46,638 nt of DNA from Clostridia bacterium (lineage in GTDB: Bacteria; Bacillota; Clostridia; Oscillospirales; Acutalibacteraceae): contig JAFYOI010000056.1 of assembly GCA_017560255.1 (NCBI GenBank), forward strand, positions 1 to 46,638. Reading direction: 5' to 3'. The notes beneath the pieces are model-generated. The model was given only the letters and a program-made list of their open reading frames with translations. It was not told the origin of the DNA and did no database searches. The stretch's first letter is position 1. Every line of letters starts with the position of its first letter. Positions 1 to 9,211 of the stretch are shown here, piece after piece. The position numbers and the translations under genes were made by a program.

Positions 1-21
1 GGAAATCCCAAAGGGATTTCC
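1..21 (-). terminator. Hairpin downstream of tRNA-Thr
   Basis: A 9-bp inverted repeat (GGAAATCCC / GGGATTTCC) with a 3-nt loop lies 11 nt past the tRNA 3' end in the direction of transcription. It is a likely intrinsic terminator, but the U-tract would fall outside the window. Confidence 0.55.
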
Positions 22-32
22 CGTGTCTTTTA

Positions 33-108
33 TGGAGCTGGAGATGGGACTTGAACCCACGACCTGCTGATTACGAATCAGCTGCGCTACCGACTGTGCC
101 ACTCCAGC
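33..108 (-). tRNA. tRNA-Thr (anticodon CGU)
   Basis: A 76-nt cloverleaf reads on the minus strand. The acceptor arms GCTGGAG/CTCCAGC pair perfectly, followed by discriminator T73 and an encoded CCA. The anticodon loop TTCGTAA gives anticodon CGU, which reads ACG (Thr). The T arm contains GTTCAAGTC. U73 is usual for threonine tRNAs in Firmicutes. Confidence 0.96.
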
Positions 109-201
109 CCAACACGACAAATTATATCAGCAACTAAGCGAAAATGCAATAAAAATTTTCTTATTTTATGCAACAAATTTATCGCGGTGTTTTAAATTTA
201 A

Positions 202-786
202 TTAGTGAGAATGGTTATGTTTTTCAACCATAATTGAATTCTCAAGTCCCTTCATAGCATCTTTCTGCGCATCGGGATAACTGAGTTCGCAACGAACAAA
301 CTCATCACCGTAATAGTAATAAGTGTAGTTCGTTCTGCCACCATCGGAGAGATAAGTAAGAGCATAGTTTGCGCCCTGCTTTATGATTTCCTCGTTCTCC
401 TCAAGTTCGCCGTTGAGCAACTTAACAAAACTTGTGTACTTGTTTTCCAGAACAAGAACTGTGAAGTCAACACCTGTATCATTCATGAACTCAACCATAT
501 TGCCCTCATTATTGATAATCTCAAAGCCCTGCGGGTAATAGATATGATAACCGTACTTTGCATACTCAAAGAGTCCTGCATTGGCAGGAACTTCCTGCTT
601 TTCAGGCTGAGTTGTGGAGCCGATGTCTACCGTTCCGCCCTTCTGGGTTGTTGTCTGGTTTGCGTCTGGTCTTGTTGTCAAAGTCGGGGTTGTTGTACCG
701 TCAGTGTTATTATTGTTACAACCTGCAAGGGACATAACGCCGAGCAACAAAGCAATTGCGATTACAGCAACTATAATCTTCTTCAT
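202..786 (-). CDS. Small secreted lipoprotein of unknown function
   Basis: This 194-aa protein has a classic lipoprotein signal: MKK, a hydrophobic stretch, then a lipobox (SLAGC) with the lipidated Cys near residue 23. A Thr/Asn/Gln-rich linker (about 24-65) precedes a compact C-terminal domain (about 70-190) with many aromatic residues, and the tail is HNHSH. It should sit on the outer face of the membrane. A GGAGGAAATTTT ribosome site precedes the ATG. It lies 83 bp downstream of the acyl-CoA-ligase-like gene on the same strand, so it may be read through from that operon. I do not recognise the domain. Confidence 0.8.
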   Translation of the reverse strand: MKKIIVAVIAIALLLGVMSLAGCNNNNTDGTTTPTLTTRPDANQTTTQKGGTVDIGSTTQPEKQEVPANAGLFEYAKYGYHIYYPQGFEIINNEGNMVEFMNDTGVDFTVLVLENKYTSFVKLLNGELEENEEIIKQGANYALTYLSDGGRTNYTYYYYGDEFVRCELSYPDAQKDAMKGLENSIMVEKHNHSH

Positions 787-869
787 AAAATTTCCTCCAA
801 AAACGATTGTTTTAGCATATTTTTTGATTATACACTATCTTCAAGAAAAAATCTACCGATTAGGCATAT

Positions 870-2588
870 TTATTTTCCAAACCCCATCTTGTTAAGTTCT
901 TCCTCTTCAAGCACCTTGAAATTGACTTTGCCGACAAGTGTTTTCGGCAATTCCGTTCTGAACTCAATATCGTAGGGCATAGCGTATCTTGCAATCTTTT
1001 TCTTACAATGTTCTATAAGTTCAAGGCGGATTTTTTCGTTCGGCTCAATACCGTCACGAAGCACGACAAACGCCTTTACTTTCTGACCCTTATAAGAATC
1101 GGGTACTCCGATCACACAACTGAGCAAAACCTTCTCATGCTCGTCAATCGCATTTTCAAGTTGACCGGGGTAGATATTGTAACCCGAAGATATAATCATT
1201 CTCTTGATACGCTGACGGTAATAAACGAAGCCGTCCTCGTCCATTTTTCCAAGGTCACCCGTATGAAGCCACACTCTGCCGTCGTCGTGAAGCCTGAGAG
1301 TCTGCGCGGTTTCTTCGGGGTGGTTTACATATCCGAGCATAACCGTAGGGCCACTAAGACAAATTTCGCCCTCCTCACCATAGGGCACGGTTTCGTCCGT
1401 CTGCGGTCTGACTATCTTGTAGAAAGTATCAGGAAAAGGAAGTCCGATACTGCCCTCCCGCTCAAAGTCCCTCGGCGTAAGGCAACTTGCAGTTACACAC
1501 TCAGTCAGTCCGTACCCCTCACGTACTCTGACTTTGGCATTATGATTTTTCAGAAATACATCAAACTTCTTTTTAAGTTCAACGGACAAACTATCGCCGC
1601 CCGAGAAAACACCCTCAAGGCAGGACAAGTCAACGCCATTCATATCGGGATTTCGGATGATTGCCTCATACAGAGTCGGCACACCCGCAATATAATTCGG
1701 TTTTTTCTTTTTGAGAAGCATAGCGTAACTTGCCGCATTGAAACGCGGAATCAAAATACATCTGCAACCCTTAACAAAAACCATATGAATACAAATTCCC
1801 AATCCGAAACCGTGGAAAATTGGCATTACGGCAAGCATCGAGTGTCCCGCAACACAACACTGCGCCATCTCTGCGGTCTGCAAAGCGAGGGCGTTGAAGT
1901 TGAGGTTAGAAAGCAAAATGCCCTTTGAAACACCCGTTGTGCCACCGCTGTAAAGCACTACCGCAGGACTTTTTGCCGTTCTTTTCACCTTGTATTTGCC
2001 GTGGTAATTAGATCCTATATTAAGGAAATTCTTCCACATAATAACGTCGGCATTTCCGGGGATTTTCGGAATTTTTCTGCCCTCTCTGAGTTGATAGCCG
2101 AGTTTGAGAATACTGCCAAGAGCATCCTTTACGCTTGATATTATAAGATGATTTAATTTTACTCGTTTTCTGATTGATGCAAACTTTCCGTAGAACTGGT
2201 CAAGAGTAATCGCCGCAACGCTGTTTGAGTCCTTGAGAAAAAACTCAATCTCTCCCTCACTTGACAGCGGGTGAATCATATTTGCGATTGCGCCGATCAT
2301 ATTAAGCGCATAGAAACAAATTACCGCTTGCGGCACGTTGGGCAGGCAGATTGTAACACGGTCATCCTCTTTGATTCCGATTGCCTTGAACGCCCTTGCG
2401 CAAAGGTGGATTTTTTCAACCATATCCTTATATCTGGTCGTGTTGCCCATGAAATCATAGGCGATATAATCGGGATATTTCTTTGCCGCTTTTTCCACGA
2501 GTTCAACCATGGTTGCCTCCGGATATGCGATTGTATGGGGAACGTTATCGTAACATTTCAGCCACGGCGCTTCCACTTTTTTGTTCAT
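870..2588 (-). CDS. AMP-forming acyl-CoA synthetase family protein (long-chain type)
   Basis: This 572-aa ANL-superfamily enzyme would activate a carboxylic acid to an acyl-AMP and then usually to acyl-CoA. The family motifs are present: the phosphate loop SGGTTGVSKG (214-223), GYGLTE (358-363), TGD (443-445), the hinge region after GFVYYRQRIKR, and the C-terminal PKTLVGKV with the adenylation Lys (about 554). The chosen ATG has AGGAGG 6 nt upstream. A longer reading frame upstream would lie inside the neighbouring gene. Its first 44 bp overlap the end of the E2-like gene, which suggests translational coupling and a joint pathway. The substrate cannot be told; long- or medium-chain fatty acids are family guesses. 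Confidence 0.88.
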   Translation of the reverse strand: MNKKVEAPWLKCYDNVPHTIAYPEATMVELVEKAAKKYPDYIAYDFMGNTTRYKDMVEKIHLCARAFKAIGIKEDDRVTICLPNVPQAVICFYALNMIGAIANMIHPLSSEGEIEFFLKDSNSVAAITLDQFYGKFASIRKRVKLNHLIISSVKDALGSILKLGYQLREGRKIPKIPGNADVIMWKNFLNIGSNYHGKYKVKRTAKSPAVVLYSGGTTGVSKGILLSNLNFNALALQTAEMAQCCVAGHSMLAVMPIFHGFGLGICIHMVFVKGCRCILIPRFNAASYAMLLKKKKPNYIAGVPTLYEAIIRNPDMNGVDLSCLEGVFSGGDSLSVELKKKFDVFLKNHNAKVRVREGYGLTECVTASCLTPRDFEREGSIGLPFPDTFYKIVRPQTDETVPYGEEGEICLSGPTVMLGYVNHPEETAQTLRLHDDGRVWLHTGDLGKMDEDGFVYYRQRIKRMIISSGYNIYPGQLENAIDEHEKVLLSCVIGVPDSYKGQKVKAFVVLRDGIEPNEKIRLELIEHCKKKIARYAMPYDIEFRTELPKTLVGKVNFKVLEEEELNKMGFGK

Positions 2589-3459
2589 AGTCAACCTCCT
2601 GACCTGCAGGTTCCTCAAGCAAATGAGGATTCTCAAGCAGGTACTTAAAAAGTTTTATAGTTTTTGAATAATAGTATCCATCGGCAATACGCTCATCAAG
2701 GGTAAACCCGATATTCATAGTTTCCCTCATTTCAACGTTCCCATTCTCATCATAATAAGGTGATAGATGTTTTTCTCCAAGAACTACAAAAATTGAGTTT
2801 GTACCCCAGTTTGCCAGATGATGATACCCCGCATTGAGTTTAATGCTGCCAAGATTTGTCATAAAAACCGTTGCAAACTCCGGGTCCTCCTTGCAAAGCG
2901 AATCGGGAAGCCTGCCGTAATAATCAAGCACCCTCAATATTCTGAAAATAAATCTCATCACAAAGCGCGGCACTTTGGTGAGTTTATTCATCATACCCGT
3001 TGTGTAATCTACTTCACCTTTTTCGCGCACTTTTGTCAATTTTTTCTTTATTGACTCGTGGACGGAGTCAACCGTGCTGTCCTCATCACAGGTGATAAAC
3101 GTGAGCGCCTCCTCACCATTGTCGGAGAACACCTTTTTAGCAACAAAGGAAAAGGTAATCTTATCCCTCTGGTACAGTCTGTGTCCCTTAATAAACCGAT
3201 TCATCTTCGGGCGCAACACAATCGTCTTTGCCAAAGCGGCGGTTATAACGTGAAAAATAGTGTATTTAAAATCAATACCCTCAACGTTTTTCTCCTTGAG
3301 GTATGCATTTATATTTGTCAAGTCAATTTTTTCGTTTATAAACGCCTCATTATCCGCTCTGTTGGGCATAATGTACGGCATTATAACGTGCAAAGCATCG
3401 GCATCACGTACAAGACGAGCGTCCTTTCTGTCACCAAAACGCTTTTTTCCTTCCTTCAT
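2545..3459 (-). CDS. E2-like acyltransferase domain protein (2-oxo acid dehydrogenase acyltransferase fold)
   Basis: This 304-aa protein resembles the catalytic domain of 2-oxo acid dehydrogenase E2 and chloramphenicol acetyltransferase. It shows the patterns MTNLGSI, HHLANWGTNSIFVVLG and, near the C-terminus, DERIADG (255-261). The usual E2 motif is DHRxxDG, so the catalytic His is Glu here. There is no lipoyl or peripheral-subunit-binding domain, so it is not a standard pyruvate dehydrogenase E2. The ATG with GGAGGAG 5 nt upstream was chosen over one 21 nt further up. It is first in an operon with the overlapping acyl-CoA-ligase-like gene, which hints at acyl transfer or a partner role. Confidence 0.75.
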   Translation of the reverse strand: MKEGKKRFGDRKDARLVRDADALHVIMPYIMPNRADNEAFINEKIDLTNINAYLKEKNVEGIDFKYTIFHVITAALAKTIVLRPKMNRFIKGHRLYQRDKITFSFVAKKVFSDNGEEALTFITCDEDSTVDSVHESIKKKLTKVREKGEVDYTTGMMNKLTKVPRFVMRFIFRILRVLDYYGRLPDSLCKEDPEFATVFMTNLGSIKLNAGYHHLANWGTNSIFVVLGEKHLSPYYDENGNVEMRETMNIGFTLDERIADGYYYSKTIKLFKYLLENPHLLEEPAGQEVDYEQKSGSAVAEMLR

Positions 3460-3515
3460 AACAACTCCTCCATTACACAAAACATCAGCAGTTAAAATAA
3501 CGCCAAACGAAATAT

Positions 3516-3544
3516 ATGATATTACAAATTAGCCTTTTTGTCAA
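3516..3544 (-). promoter_or_regulatory. Sigma-A type promoter for the E2-like/acyl-CoA-ligase operon
   Basis: On the minus strand the sequence is TTGACA, a 17-nt spacer, then TATCAT. The -10 sits inside the 17-mer TTGTAATATCATATATT (3511-3527). The same 17-mer occurs in the ackA promoter. Confidence 0.65.
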
Positions 3545-3550
3545 CAAAAA

Positions 3551-3584
3551 CACCCGACAACCTGCTCAAAGCAAGTGTCGGGTG
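3551..3584 (-). terminator. Intrinsic terminator after ackA
   Basis: Nine-bp arms CACCCGACA / TGTCGGGTG are followed in the minus direction by TTTTTGTTG. It lies 21 nt past the ackA stop and just upstream of the promoter of the next operon. Confidence 0.85.
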
Positions 3585-3604
3585 CAATAAACGGAAAATA
3601 TTAA

Positions 3605-4801
3605 TTATGCGAGAGCCTTTGTATCTCTTGCAATCATAAGTTCCTCGTTGGTCGGGATTACGAATACGTCAACCTTGGAAGCGTCTGTGGAGAACTTAGC
3701 CTCTTTGCCGAGGATTGCAGCGCTGTTTACAGCCTCGTCAATCTCTACGCCGAGGTAGGAGAGGTTCTTACAGATGTCTGCACGCATCTCTGCAACGTTC
3801 TCACCGATACCGCCTGTGAATACGATAGCGTCAACGCCGTTCATAGCAGCAGCGTAGGAACCAACGAACTTACGGATCTGGTACCACTGCATCTTTCTGC
3901 CGAGTGCTGCGCGCTCGTTGCCTGCAGCGATAGCAGCCTGAATGTCTCTGTCGTCGCTGGATACGCCGGAAATACCGAGCATACCGGACTTCTTGTTGAG
4001 GAGTGTGTCAACCTCAGCAGCGGAGAGACCCTCTTTCTCCTGAATGAAAGTTACAACGGACGGATCAAGACAACCTGAACGTGTGCCCATCATAAAGCCA
4101 TCAAGGGGAGTAAAGCCCATGCTTGTATCTACAACCTTACCATTCTTAACAGCAGTAATGGAAGAACCGTTACCGATGTGGCAGGTGATGATCTTCAAAT
4201 CTTCGATATTCTTGCCGAGTCTGTCAGCAACAGCAGCGCTTACGAAACGGTGTGATGTACCGTGGAAGCCGTAACGGCGAACCTGATACTTCTCATAGTA
4301 CTCATAGGGTACTGCGTACATATAAGCCTCAGCAGGCATTGTGCTGTGGAATGCGTTATCAAATACTGCAACCTGGGGTGTTTCCTTGCCGAAAATCTCG
4401 ATGCAAGCGCGGATACCCTGAAGACCAGCGGGGTTGTGGAGCGGTGCGAGAGCGCAGAGTTCCTCAATGCCCTTGATTACTTCGTCGTCAATACGAACGG
4501 ACTGTGTGTACTTGGAACCGCCGTGAACAACGCGGTGACCTACTGCAGCGATTTCTTCCATAGAAGCGATAACTGCGCAATCACCTGTTGTAAGAGCAGC
4601 CTTAACCTCGTTGAATGCAACTGTGTGGTTGGGCATATCAACTGTTTTCTCAAAACTTCTGCCGTCAGCAGTCTTGCCCTTAATTACGCCGTCAATACCG
4701 ATACGCTCACAGTTTCCCTTTGCAAGCACGCTCTCATTTGTCATATCAATAAGCTGATACTTCAAAGATGAACTTCCTGCGTTAACTACAAGAATTTTCA
4801 T
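3605..4801 (-). CDS. ackA: Acetate kinase
   Basis: This 398-aa enzyme interconverts acetyl phosphate + ADP and acetate + ATP, the final ATP-yielding step of acetate fermentation. It is full length. It shows the ASKHA nucleotide-binding pattern: MKILVVNAGSSSLKYQL at the N-terminus, GHRVVHGG, RRYGFHGTSH, CHIGNGSSITAV, DTSMGFTPLDG and FTGGIGEN. The start at 4801 has GGAGG 8 nt upstream; another ATG 15 nt further up lies in the ribosome-site region. No phosphotransacetylase gene is adjacent. It has its own promoter and terminator, so it is probably monocistronic. Confidence 0.97.
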   Translation of the reverse strand: MKILVVNAGSSSLKYQLIDMTNESVLAKGNCERIGIDGVIKGKTADGRSFEKTVDMPNHTVAFNEVKAALTTGDCAVIASMEEIAAVGHRVVHGGSKYTQSVRIDDEVIKGIEELCALAPLHNPAGLQGIRACIEIFGKETPQVAVFDNAFHSTMPAEAYMYAVPYEYYEKYQVRRYGFHGTSHRFVSAAVADRLGKNIEDLKIITCHIGNGSSITAVKNGKVVDTSMGFTPLDGFMMGTRSGCLDPSVVTFIQEKEGLSAAEVDTLLNKKSGMLGISGVSSDDRDIQAAIAAGNERAALGRKMQWYQIRKFVGSYAAAMNGVDAIVFTGGIGENVAEMRADICKNLSYLGVEIDEAVNSAAILGKEAKFSTDASKVDVFVIPTNEELMIARDTKALA

Positions 4802-4862
4802 TTCAATTTCCTCCATTTTCGAGTTTAATTTTTGTGTAATTCATTTACACCCATACCAATAT

Positions 4863-4891
4863 ATGATATTACAATTTCTGTTAATTTTCAA
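4863..4891 (-). promoter_or_regulatory. ackA promoter
   Basis: TTGAAA, a 17-nt spacer and TATCAT read on the minus strand. The -10 region (4858-4874) is identical over 17 bp to that of the promoter at 3516-3544. Confidence 0.6.
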
Positions 4892-5003
4892 GCCATTTTT
4901 TAAATTTTTTCAACAAGTTAAAATAATCCGTTTTCTTGAATAAATACCGCAGTTTTTTCTGTAAATAATATAGTTACTAAATTAAAAATCGGGAGGGATA
5001 TTT

Positions 5004-5186
5004 ATGAACAGAAAATCGACAAATCTTGCAAAAGGAATCGGCATCGGAATGGCTGTCGGTGCAGTTGCGGGCATCGCGGGAAGCAAAATGATTACTTCCA
5101 ACAAAAAACTCAAAAAGACCGCTTCAAAAGCGCTCAAATCGGTTAATCACGTTGTTTCCAACATGCAGAATATGCTCACAAAATAG
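5004..5186 (+). CDS. Small Gly/Ala-rich, Lys-rich protein (YtxH-like character)
   Basis: This 60-aa protein has a short glycine- and alanine-rich hydrophobic stretch (about residues 10-27, GIGIGMAVGAVAGIAGSK) followed by a basic amphipathic tail. That suits a small membrane-associated protein. A GGGAGGG ribosome site lies 9 nt before the ATG. It stands alone between ackA (divergent) and gap (convergent). The closest character I know is the YtxH-like group of small clostridial envelope proteins, but the match is by composition only. Confidence 0.65.
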   Translation: MNRKSTNLAKGIGIGMAVGAVAGIAGSKMITSNKKLKKTASKALKSVNHVVSNMQNMLTK

Positions 5187-5193
5187 TGGTAAA

Positions 5194-5226
5194 AAAACGG
5201 CTTGATGAAAACCATCAAGCCGTTTT
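5194..5226. terminator. Bidirectional intrinsic terminator
   Basis: Fourteen-bp arms AAAACGGCTTGATG / CATCAAGCCGTTTT enclose a 5-nt loop, with an A-run on the left and a T-run on the right. It can serve both the 60-aa plus-strand gene and the convergent gap gene. Confidence 0.9.
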
Positions 5227-5240
5227 GATTGTATTTAAGA

Positions 5241-6330
<1,090 letters not shown>

Positions 6331-6465
6331 AGTAGTTTTACGACTAATGTCGATTTTTATACTTTTTATACAAATTAGTGCAATTCGTCCCAATTTTATT
6401 GACACTTAACAATAAAAATACTTGCTTTTTAGCACTGTAACAAAACGGTAAATTCGGAGATTTAT

Positions 6466-7083
6466 ATGAAAAATGCTCAGTTTCGTCACTTTCTTGAACG
6501 CGAGTTTTTGTCCCTTGCAAAAAAGAAAAAAGGTCCTTCACAAAGTGAATTTAAACGCTATCTTCCCCTGCTTTTGCATCTGCACGACTTAAACGTAAAA
6601 AAAACACTTCTGCAAGAAGAAATATACACCGCCGCATACGGAGATTTAGGACAATTCGTGAAAGAATTTACAGATTACGTCTGCCCCGTACTGAAACGTG
6701 CGGGAAAATCTGTTGCAGCCCTTGCTGTCCCTCATACAAGGACATATTCTGTTTTTTCTCCCCACCTTGTTGAAATCGTTCTGGGTAGTATGATGCTCTC
6801 CTTTTTATGCGACTACAACTGCATTGAAGTAATTGTTTCCTGCACAAAAAGTCATACCGTAATAAGTTTAGTTTCACAGAATACACCAAAATTAAAAAGC
6901 GAATCCGACTGCATACAAAAAGTTGCAAGATTACACGGTGGACGGGCAATATTTGAATTTTCCACCCTCAACAATAAAATACACCTGTATTTACCGCTGT
7001 TCCCGCAATTTCAACCGCTGAAAATTGTTCCTTGCCAGCCTGAGTTATGCCGTATTTGTCGAATATGGAATTTTAAAGGTTGA
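6466..7083 (+). CDS. Protein with a degenerate histidine-kinase-like ATPase fold, function unknown
   Basis: This 205-aa soluble protein starts after GGAG 7 nt upstream. Residues about 95-175 follow the layout of a GHKL/HATPase domain: PHLVEIVLGSMMLSFL in place of the N-box helix, alternating strands (VIVSCTKSHTVISLV), and a late LHGG before a final strand LYLPLF. The N-box Asn and the glycine-rich ATP lid are missing, so ATP binding is doubtful. The tail has a CxxxxCxxC pattern (CQPELCRIC). It could be a degenerate sensor or anti-sigma-like protein. This rests on pattern similarity only. A promoter for the next gene overlaps its stop codon. Confidence 0.55.
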   Translation: MKNAQFRHFLEREFLSLAKKKKGPSQSEFKRYLPLLLHLHDLNVKKTLLQEEIYTAAYGDLGQFVKEFTDYVCPVLKRAGKSVAALAVPHTRTYSVFSPHLVEIVLGSMMLSFLCDYNCIEVIVSCTKSHTVISLVSQNTPKLKSESDCIQKVARLHGGRAIFEFSTLNNKIHLYLPLFPQFQPLKIVPCQPELCRICRIWNFKG

Positions 7084-7108
7084 ATTCTGTCGCAAAATAT
7101 GGTACAAT
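7080..7108 (+). promoter_or_regulatory. Promoter for the hydrolase-like/tagD pair
   Basis: TTGAAT, a 17-nt spacer and TACAAT read on the plus strand. The -35 overlaps the stop codon of the upstream gene, and the start codon follows 26 nt after the -10. Confidence 0.6.
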
Positions 7109-7133
7109 TTCCATTAACATCGAGGTGAGTTTT

Positions 7134-8399
7134 ATGCAACCAAATGAACATGTTTTTCATGGCAAAAGAGATATAAATTATCTCTTTCAAAAGGGGGCAG
7201 AGTCAAGCCCTTTTCTTTTGGTAGCCTTTCAGGCGGTTCCGACAGTTAAAAACGGTAAAGTCAACAAATCATACAATTACACTAAATTTCTCAAAGACAT
7301 CAACGTAAATCGTCTTTTTATCGAGGACACTTGCGGAGAATTTGGATGCTATTATTTATGCAACAATATGAATTTTGACGTTGAAGAAACCGTCATTGCG
7401 CTTATTGAAAGCATAATGAAAAAATATAAAATCAAAAAAGAAAACGTAATTACCTTTGGTTCTTCCAAGGGCGGTTCTGCTGCGCTTTATTACGGACTTA
7501 AATACAGATTCGGCCATATTATCAGCGGCGCACCTCAAACGAGAATTGCAACCTATCTCGGTGGTTGCCGCCCCAAAATGTTGCAATATATTGCGGGAGA
7601 TGATCTTAAAGCAGAAAATCTTGAATTTCTGGATTCATTGATTATTAATCAGGTGCGCACGGGCAGTAACTCCAAAATCAATCTGCTCACCTCAAAAAAT
7701 GACGCGCAGTATGAGTGCCATATTGTGCCGTTACTTGAAAAAATCAAAAAAACCAAGCAAACACACAATATCGTATTTCAACCGGAAATCAAAAAACATC
7801 GCGACATTGCAACTTTCTTCCCCAATTTTTTGATTGAAAACGTGCAGAGAATTATTAACGAAAAATACAATATTGTAATTCCCGAAGTGAAACTCTCCTC
7901 AAAATCCATAAAATTTGTTACGCCAATGCTTGAGGACGGGTTGACCGCATTGATTGAAATCACGTCCGGTAAGGGCGACACAATTGAAAAAATGTCACTC
8001 ACGCGCGGTGATAAATTTGAATTCTGCACCGATGAAATCATTTCCTACACAGCAACGTATAGTGTTTGTCTTGGTGAAGAACCTCTATACAGCACAACGT
8101 TGTGCGACTCTGTTTTTGATCAGGGCTATTTCAAATACCACGGCTACTCAATGACGTATAACGATGAGCAAAAGACGCTCGATTTCAAAATTGATGTTGA
8201 TCCGATTGAACCGACATCATACGCTTTCACATTGATTAAGGGCAAGGACATTTTAGTCCCGCCCTTCCATTCGGACGAGCCATTCACCAGTTTCCCCATC
8301 AGCGAATCCGGCACCTACGTTGTCCGTTTTGCAATCAAAGTCAAGGGTGAAGGCATAACCAGAAAATCTACGGAGAGATACCCGATCGCAATTGACTAA
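7134..8399 (+). CDS. Alpha/beta-hydrolase-like protein (Asp2/XcbB-type), surface polysaccharide context
   Basis: This 421-aa protein carries a nucleophile elbow GSSKGGSAALYYG (109-121) after a beta strand (NVITF), typical of alpha/beta hydrolases, and a possible catalytic His in KKHRDIATFF (about 221). Residues about 250-421 look like beta-sandwich domains. Similar N-terminal domains occur in accessory-secretion Asp2 and capsule XcbB-type proteins. No signal peptide is visible, so it is probably cytoplasmic. The ATG with GAGGTGA 5 nt upstream was chosen over a TTG at 7080. It lies 28 nt upstream of tagD, so a role in teichoic acid or capsule assembly is likely. The substrate is unknown. Confidence 0.65.
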   Translation: MQPNEHVFHGKRDINYLFQKGAESSPFLLVAFQAVPTVKNGKVNKSYNYTKFLKDINVNRLFIEDTCGEFGCYYLCNNMNFDVEETVIALIESIMKKYKIKKENVITFGSSKGGSAALYYGLKYRFGHIISGAPQTRIATYLGGCRPKMLQYIAGDDLKAENLEFLDSLIINQVRTGSNSKINLLTSKNDAQYECHIVPLLEKIKKTKQTHNIVFQPEIKKHRDIATFFPNFLIENVQRIINEKYNIVIPEVKLSSKSIKFVTPMLEDGLTALIEITSGKGDTIEKMSLTRGDKFEFCTDEIISYTATYSVCLGEEPLYSTTLCDSVFDQGYFKYHGYSMTYNDEQKTLDFKIDVDPIEPTSYAFTLIKGKDILVPPFHSDEPFTSFPISESGTYVVRFAIKVKGEGITRKSTERYPIAID

Positions 8400-8427
8400 T
8401 ACTTATTTCAGAAAGAGTGCATAAACT

Positions 8428-8823
8428 ATGAGACGAGTTATAACATATGGCACGTTTGACCTGTTGCATTACGGTCACATTAATTTGCTAAGACGTGCGA
8501 AAGAATACGGCGACTACCTCATTGTTGCCCTTTCAACCGACGAGTTTAACCTGAGCAAAAACAAAAAATGTTATTTTTCTTATGAGAAACGCAAGCAATT
8601 GCTCGAAGCAATCCGATACGTCGACCTTGTTATTTCCGAAGAAACGTGGGAACAAAAGATTTCCGACATAAAGGAGTTCCGCGTTGATACGTTTGTTATG
8701 GGCAACGACTGGGAGGGTAAATTCGATTTCCTCAAAGACTATTGTGAAGTGGTCTATCTCCCCCGCACACCCGAAATTTCAACATCACAGATTAAAAAAG
8801 ATTTATTTGGAGATAACAAATAA
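8428..8823 (+). CDS. tagD: Glycerol-3-phosphate cytidylyltransferase (TagD family)
   Basis: This 131-aa enzyme matches TagD in length. It makes CDP-glycerol from CTP and sn-glycerol 3-phosphate, the activated precursor of glycerol teichoic acids and related polymers. The signature motifs are present: TYGTFDLLHYGH (HxGH) near the N-terminus and RTPEISTSQIK (ISTS loop) near the C-terminus. It follows the hydrolase-like gene by 28 nt and is closed by a terminator. No glycerophosphotransferase gene is in the window. The closely related ethanolamine-phosphate or FAD-synthetase-type transferases are less likely given the size and RTPEISTS. Confidence 0.9.
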   Translation: MRRVITYGTFDLLHYGHINLLRRAKEYGDYLIVALSTDEFNLSKNKKCYFSYEKRKQLLEAIRYVDLVISEETWEQKISDIKEFRVDTFVMGNDWEGKFDFLKDYCEVVYLPRTPEISTSQIKKDLFGDNK

Positions 8824-8826
8824 AAA

Positions 8827-8855
8827 AGCCCCGTCCTGAATAAAAGGATGGGGCT
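8827..8855 (+). terminator. Intrinsic terminator after tagD
   Basis: Eleven-bp arms AGCCCCGTCCT / AGGATGGGGCT (one G-T pair) are followed by TTATTTTTG on the plus strand, immediately after the tagD stop. Confidence 0.9.
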
Positions 8856-8919
8856 TTATTTTTGTTATCGTCAGAGAGAGTCTGAAAATTGAGACACATC
8901 GCAGCGTCACAAAAATATT

Positions 8920-9162
8920 TTATTTGATTTCCTGTTCCAGATTTTCAAAATACTCCGTGTTGAAAAACTCCGTGATTGTAATATGAAGCCCATCACATAA
9001 TTTCTTGATGGTTGATATACCGGGATTCTTACTTTGTCCATAAAATATAGACTTGACCGTTGTGTAAGGCACTCCCGATAATGTTGCTAATTTGCAGAAA
9101 TTTATATTCTTCTGATAGCACAATTCTTCAAATCTTTTCTTTACGGCTTCTGTTATATTCAT
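8920..9162 (-). CDS. XRE-family transcriptional regulator
   Basis: This 80-aa protein is essentially one Cro/CI-type helix-turn-helix (about residues 5-65: CKLATLSGVPYTTVKSIFYG, then ISTIKKLCDGLHITITEFF). The tail is short and acidic. AGGAG lies 8 nt before the ATG; an upstream in-frame ATG falls before that site. It has no sensor domain, so it probably binds DNA as a dimer. It lies 67 nt downstream of a 56-aa ORF. Palindromic boxes containing ACTATATATAGT precede both genes, which suggests it represses the pair. No toxin is recognised. Confidence 0.88.
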   Translation of the reverse strand: MNITEAVKKRFEELCYQKNINFCKLATLSGVPYTTVKSIFYGQSKNPGISTIKKLCDGLHITITEFFNTEYFENLEQEIK

Positions 9163-9211
9163 AATTATCACTCCTGACAAAATCATTTTATAATTTTTGC
9201 CAGGAGTATTT

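Noticed and set aside
1008-1928. 306-aa plus-strand frame
   Set aside because: Antisense shadow of the acyl-CoA-ligase gene, whose motifs are intact; no ribosome site or family pattern.
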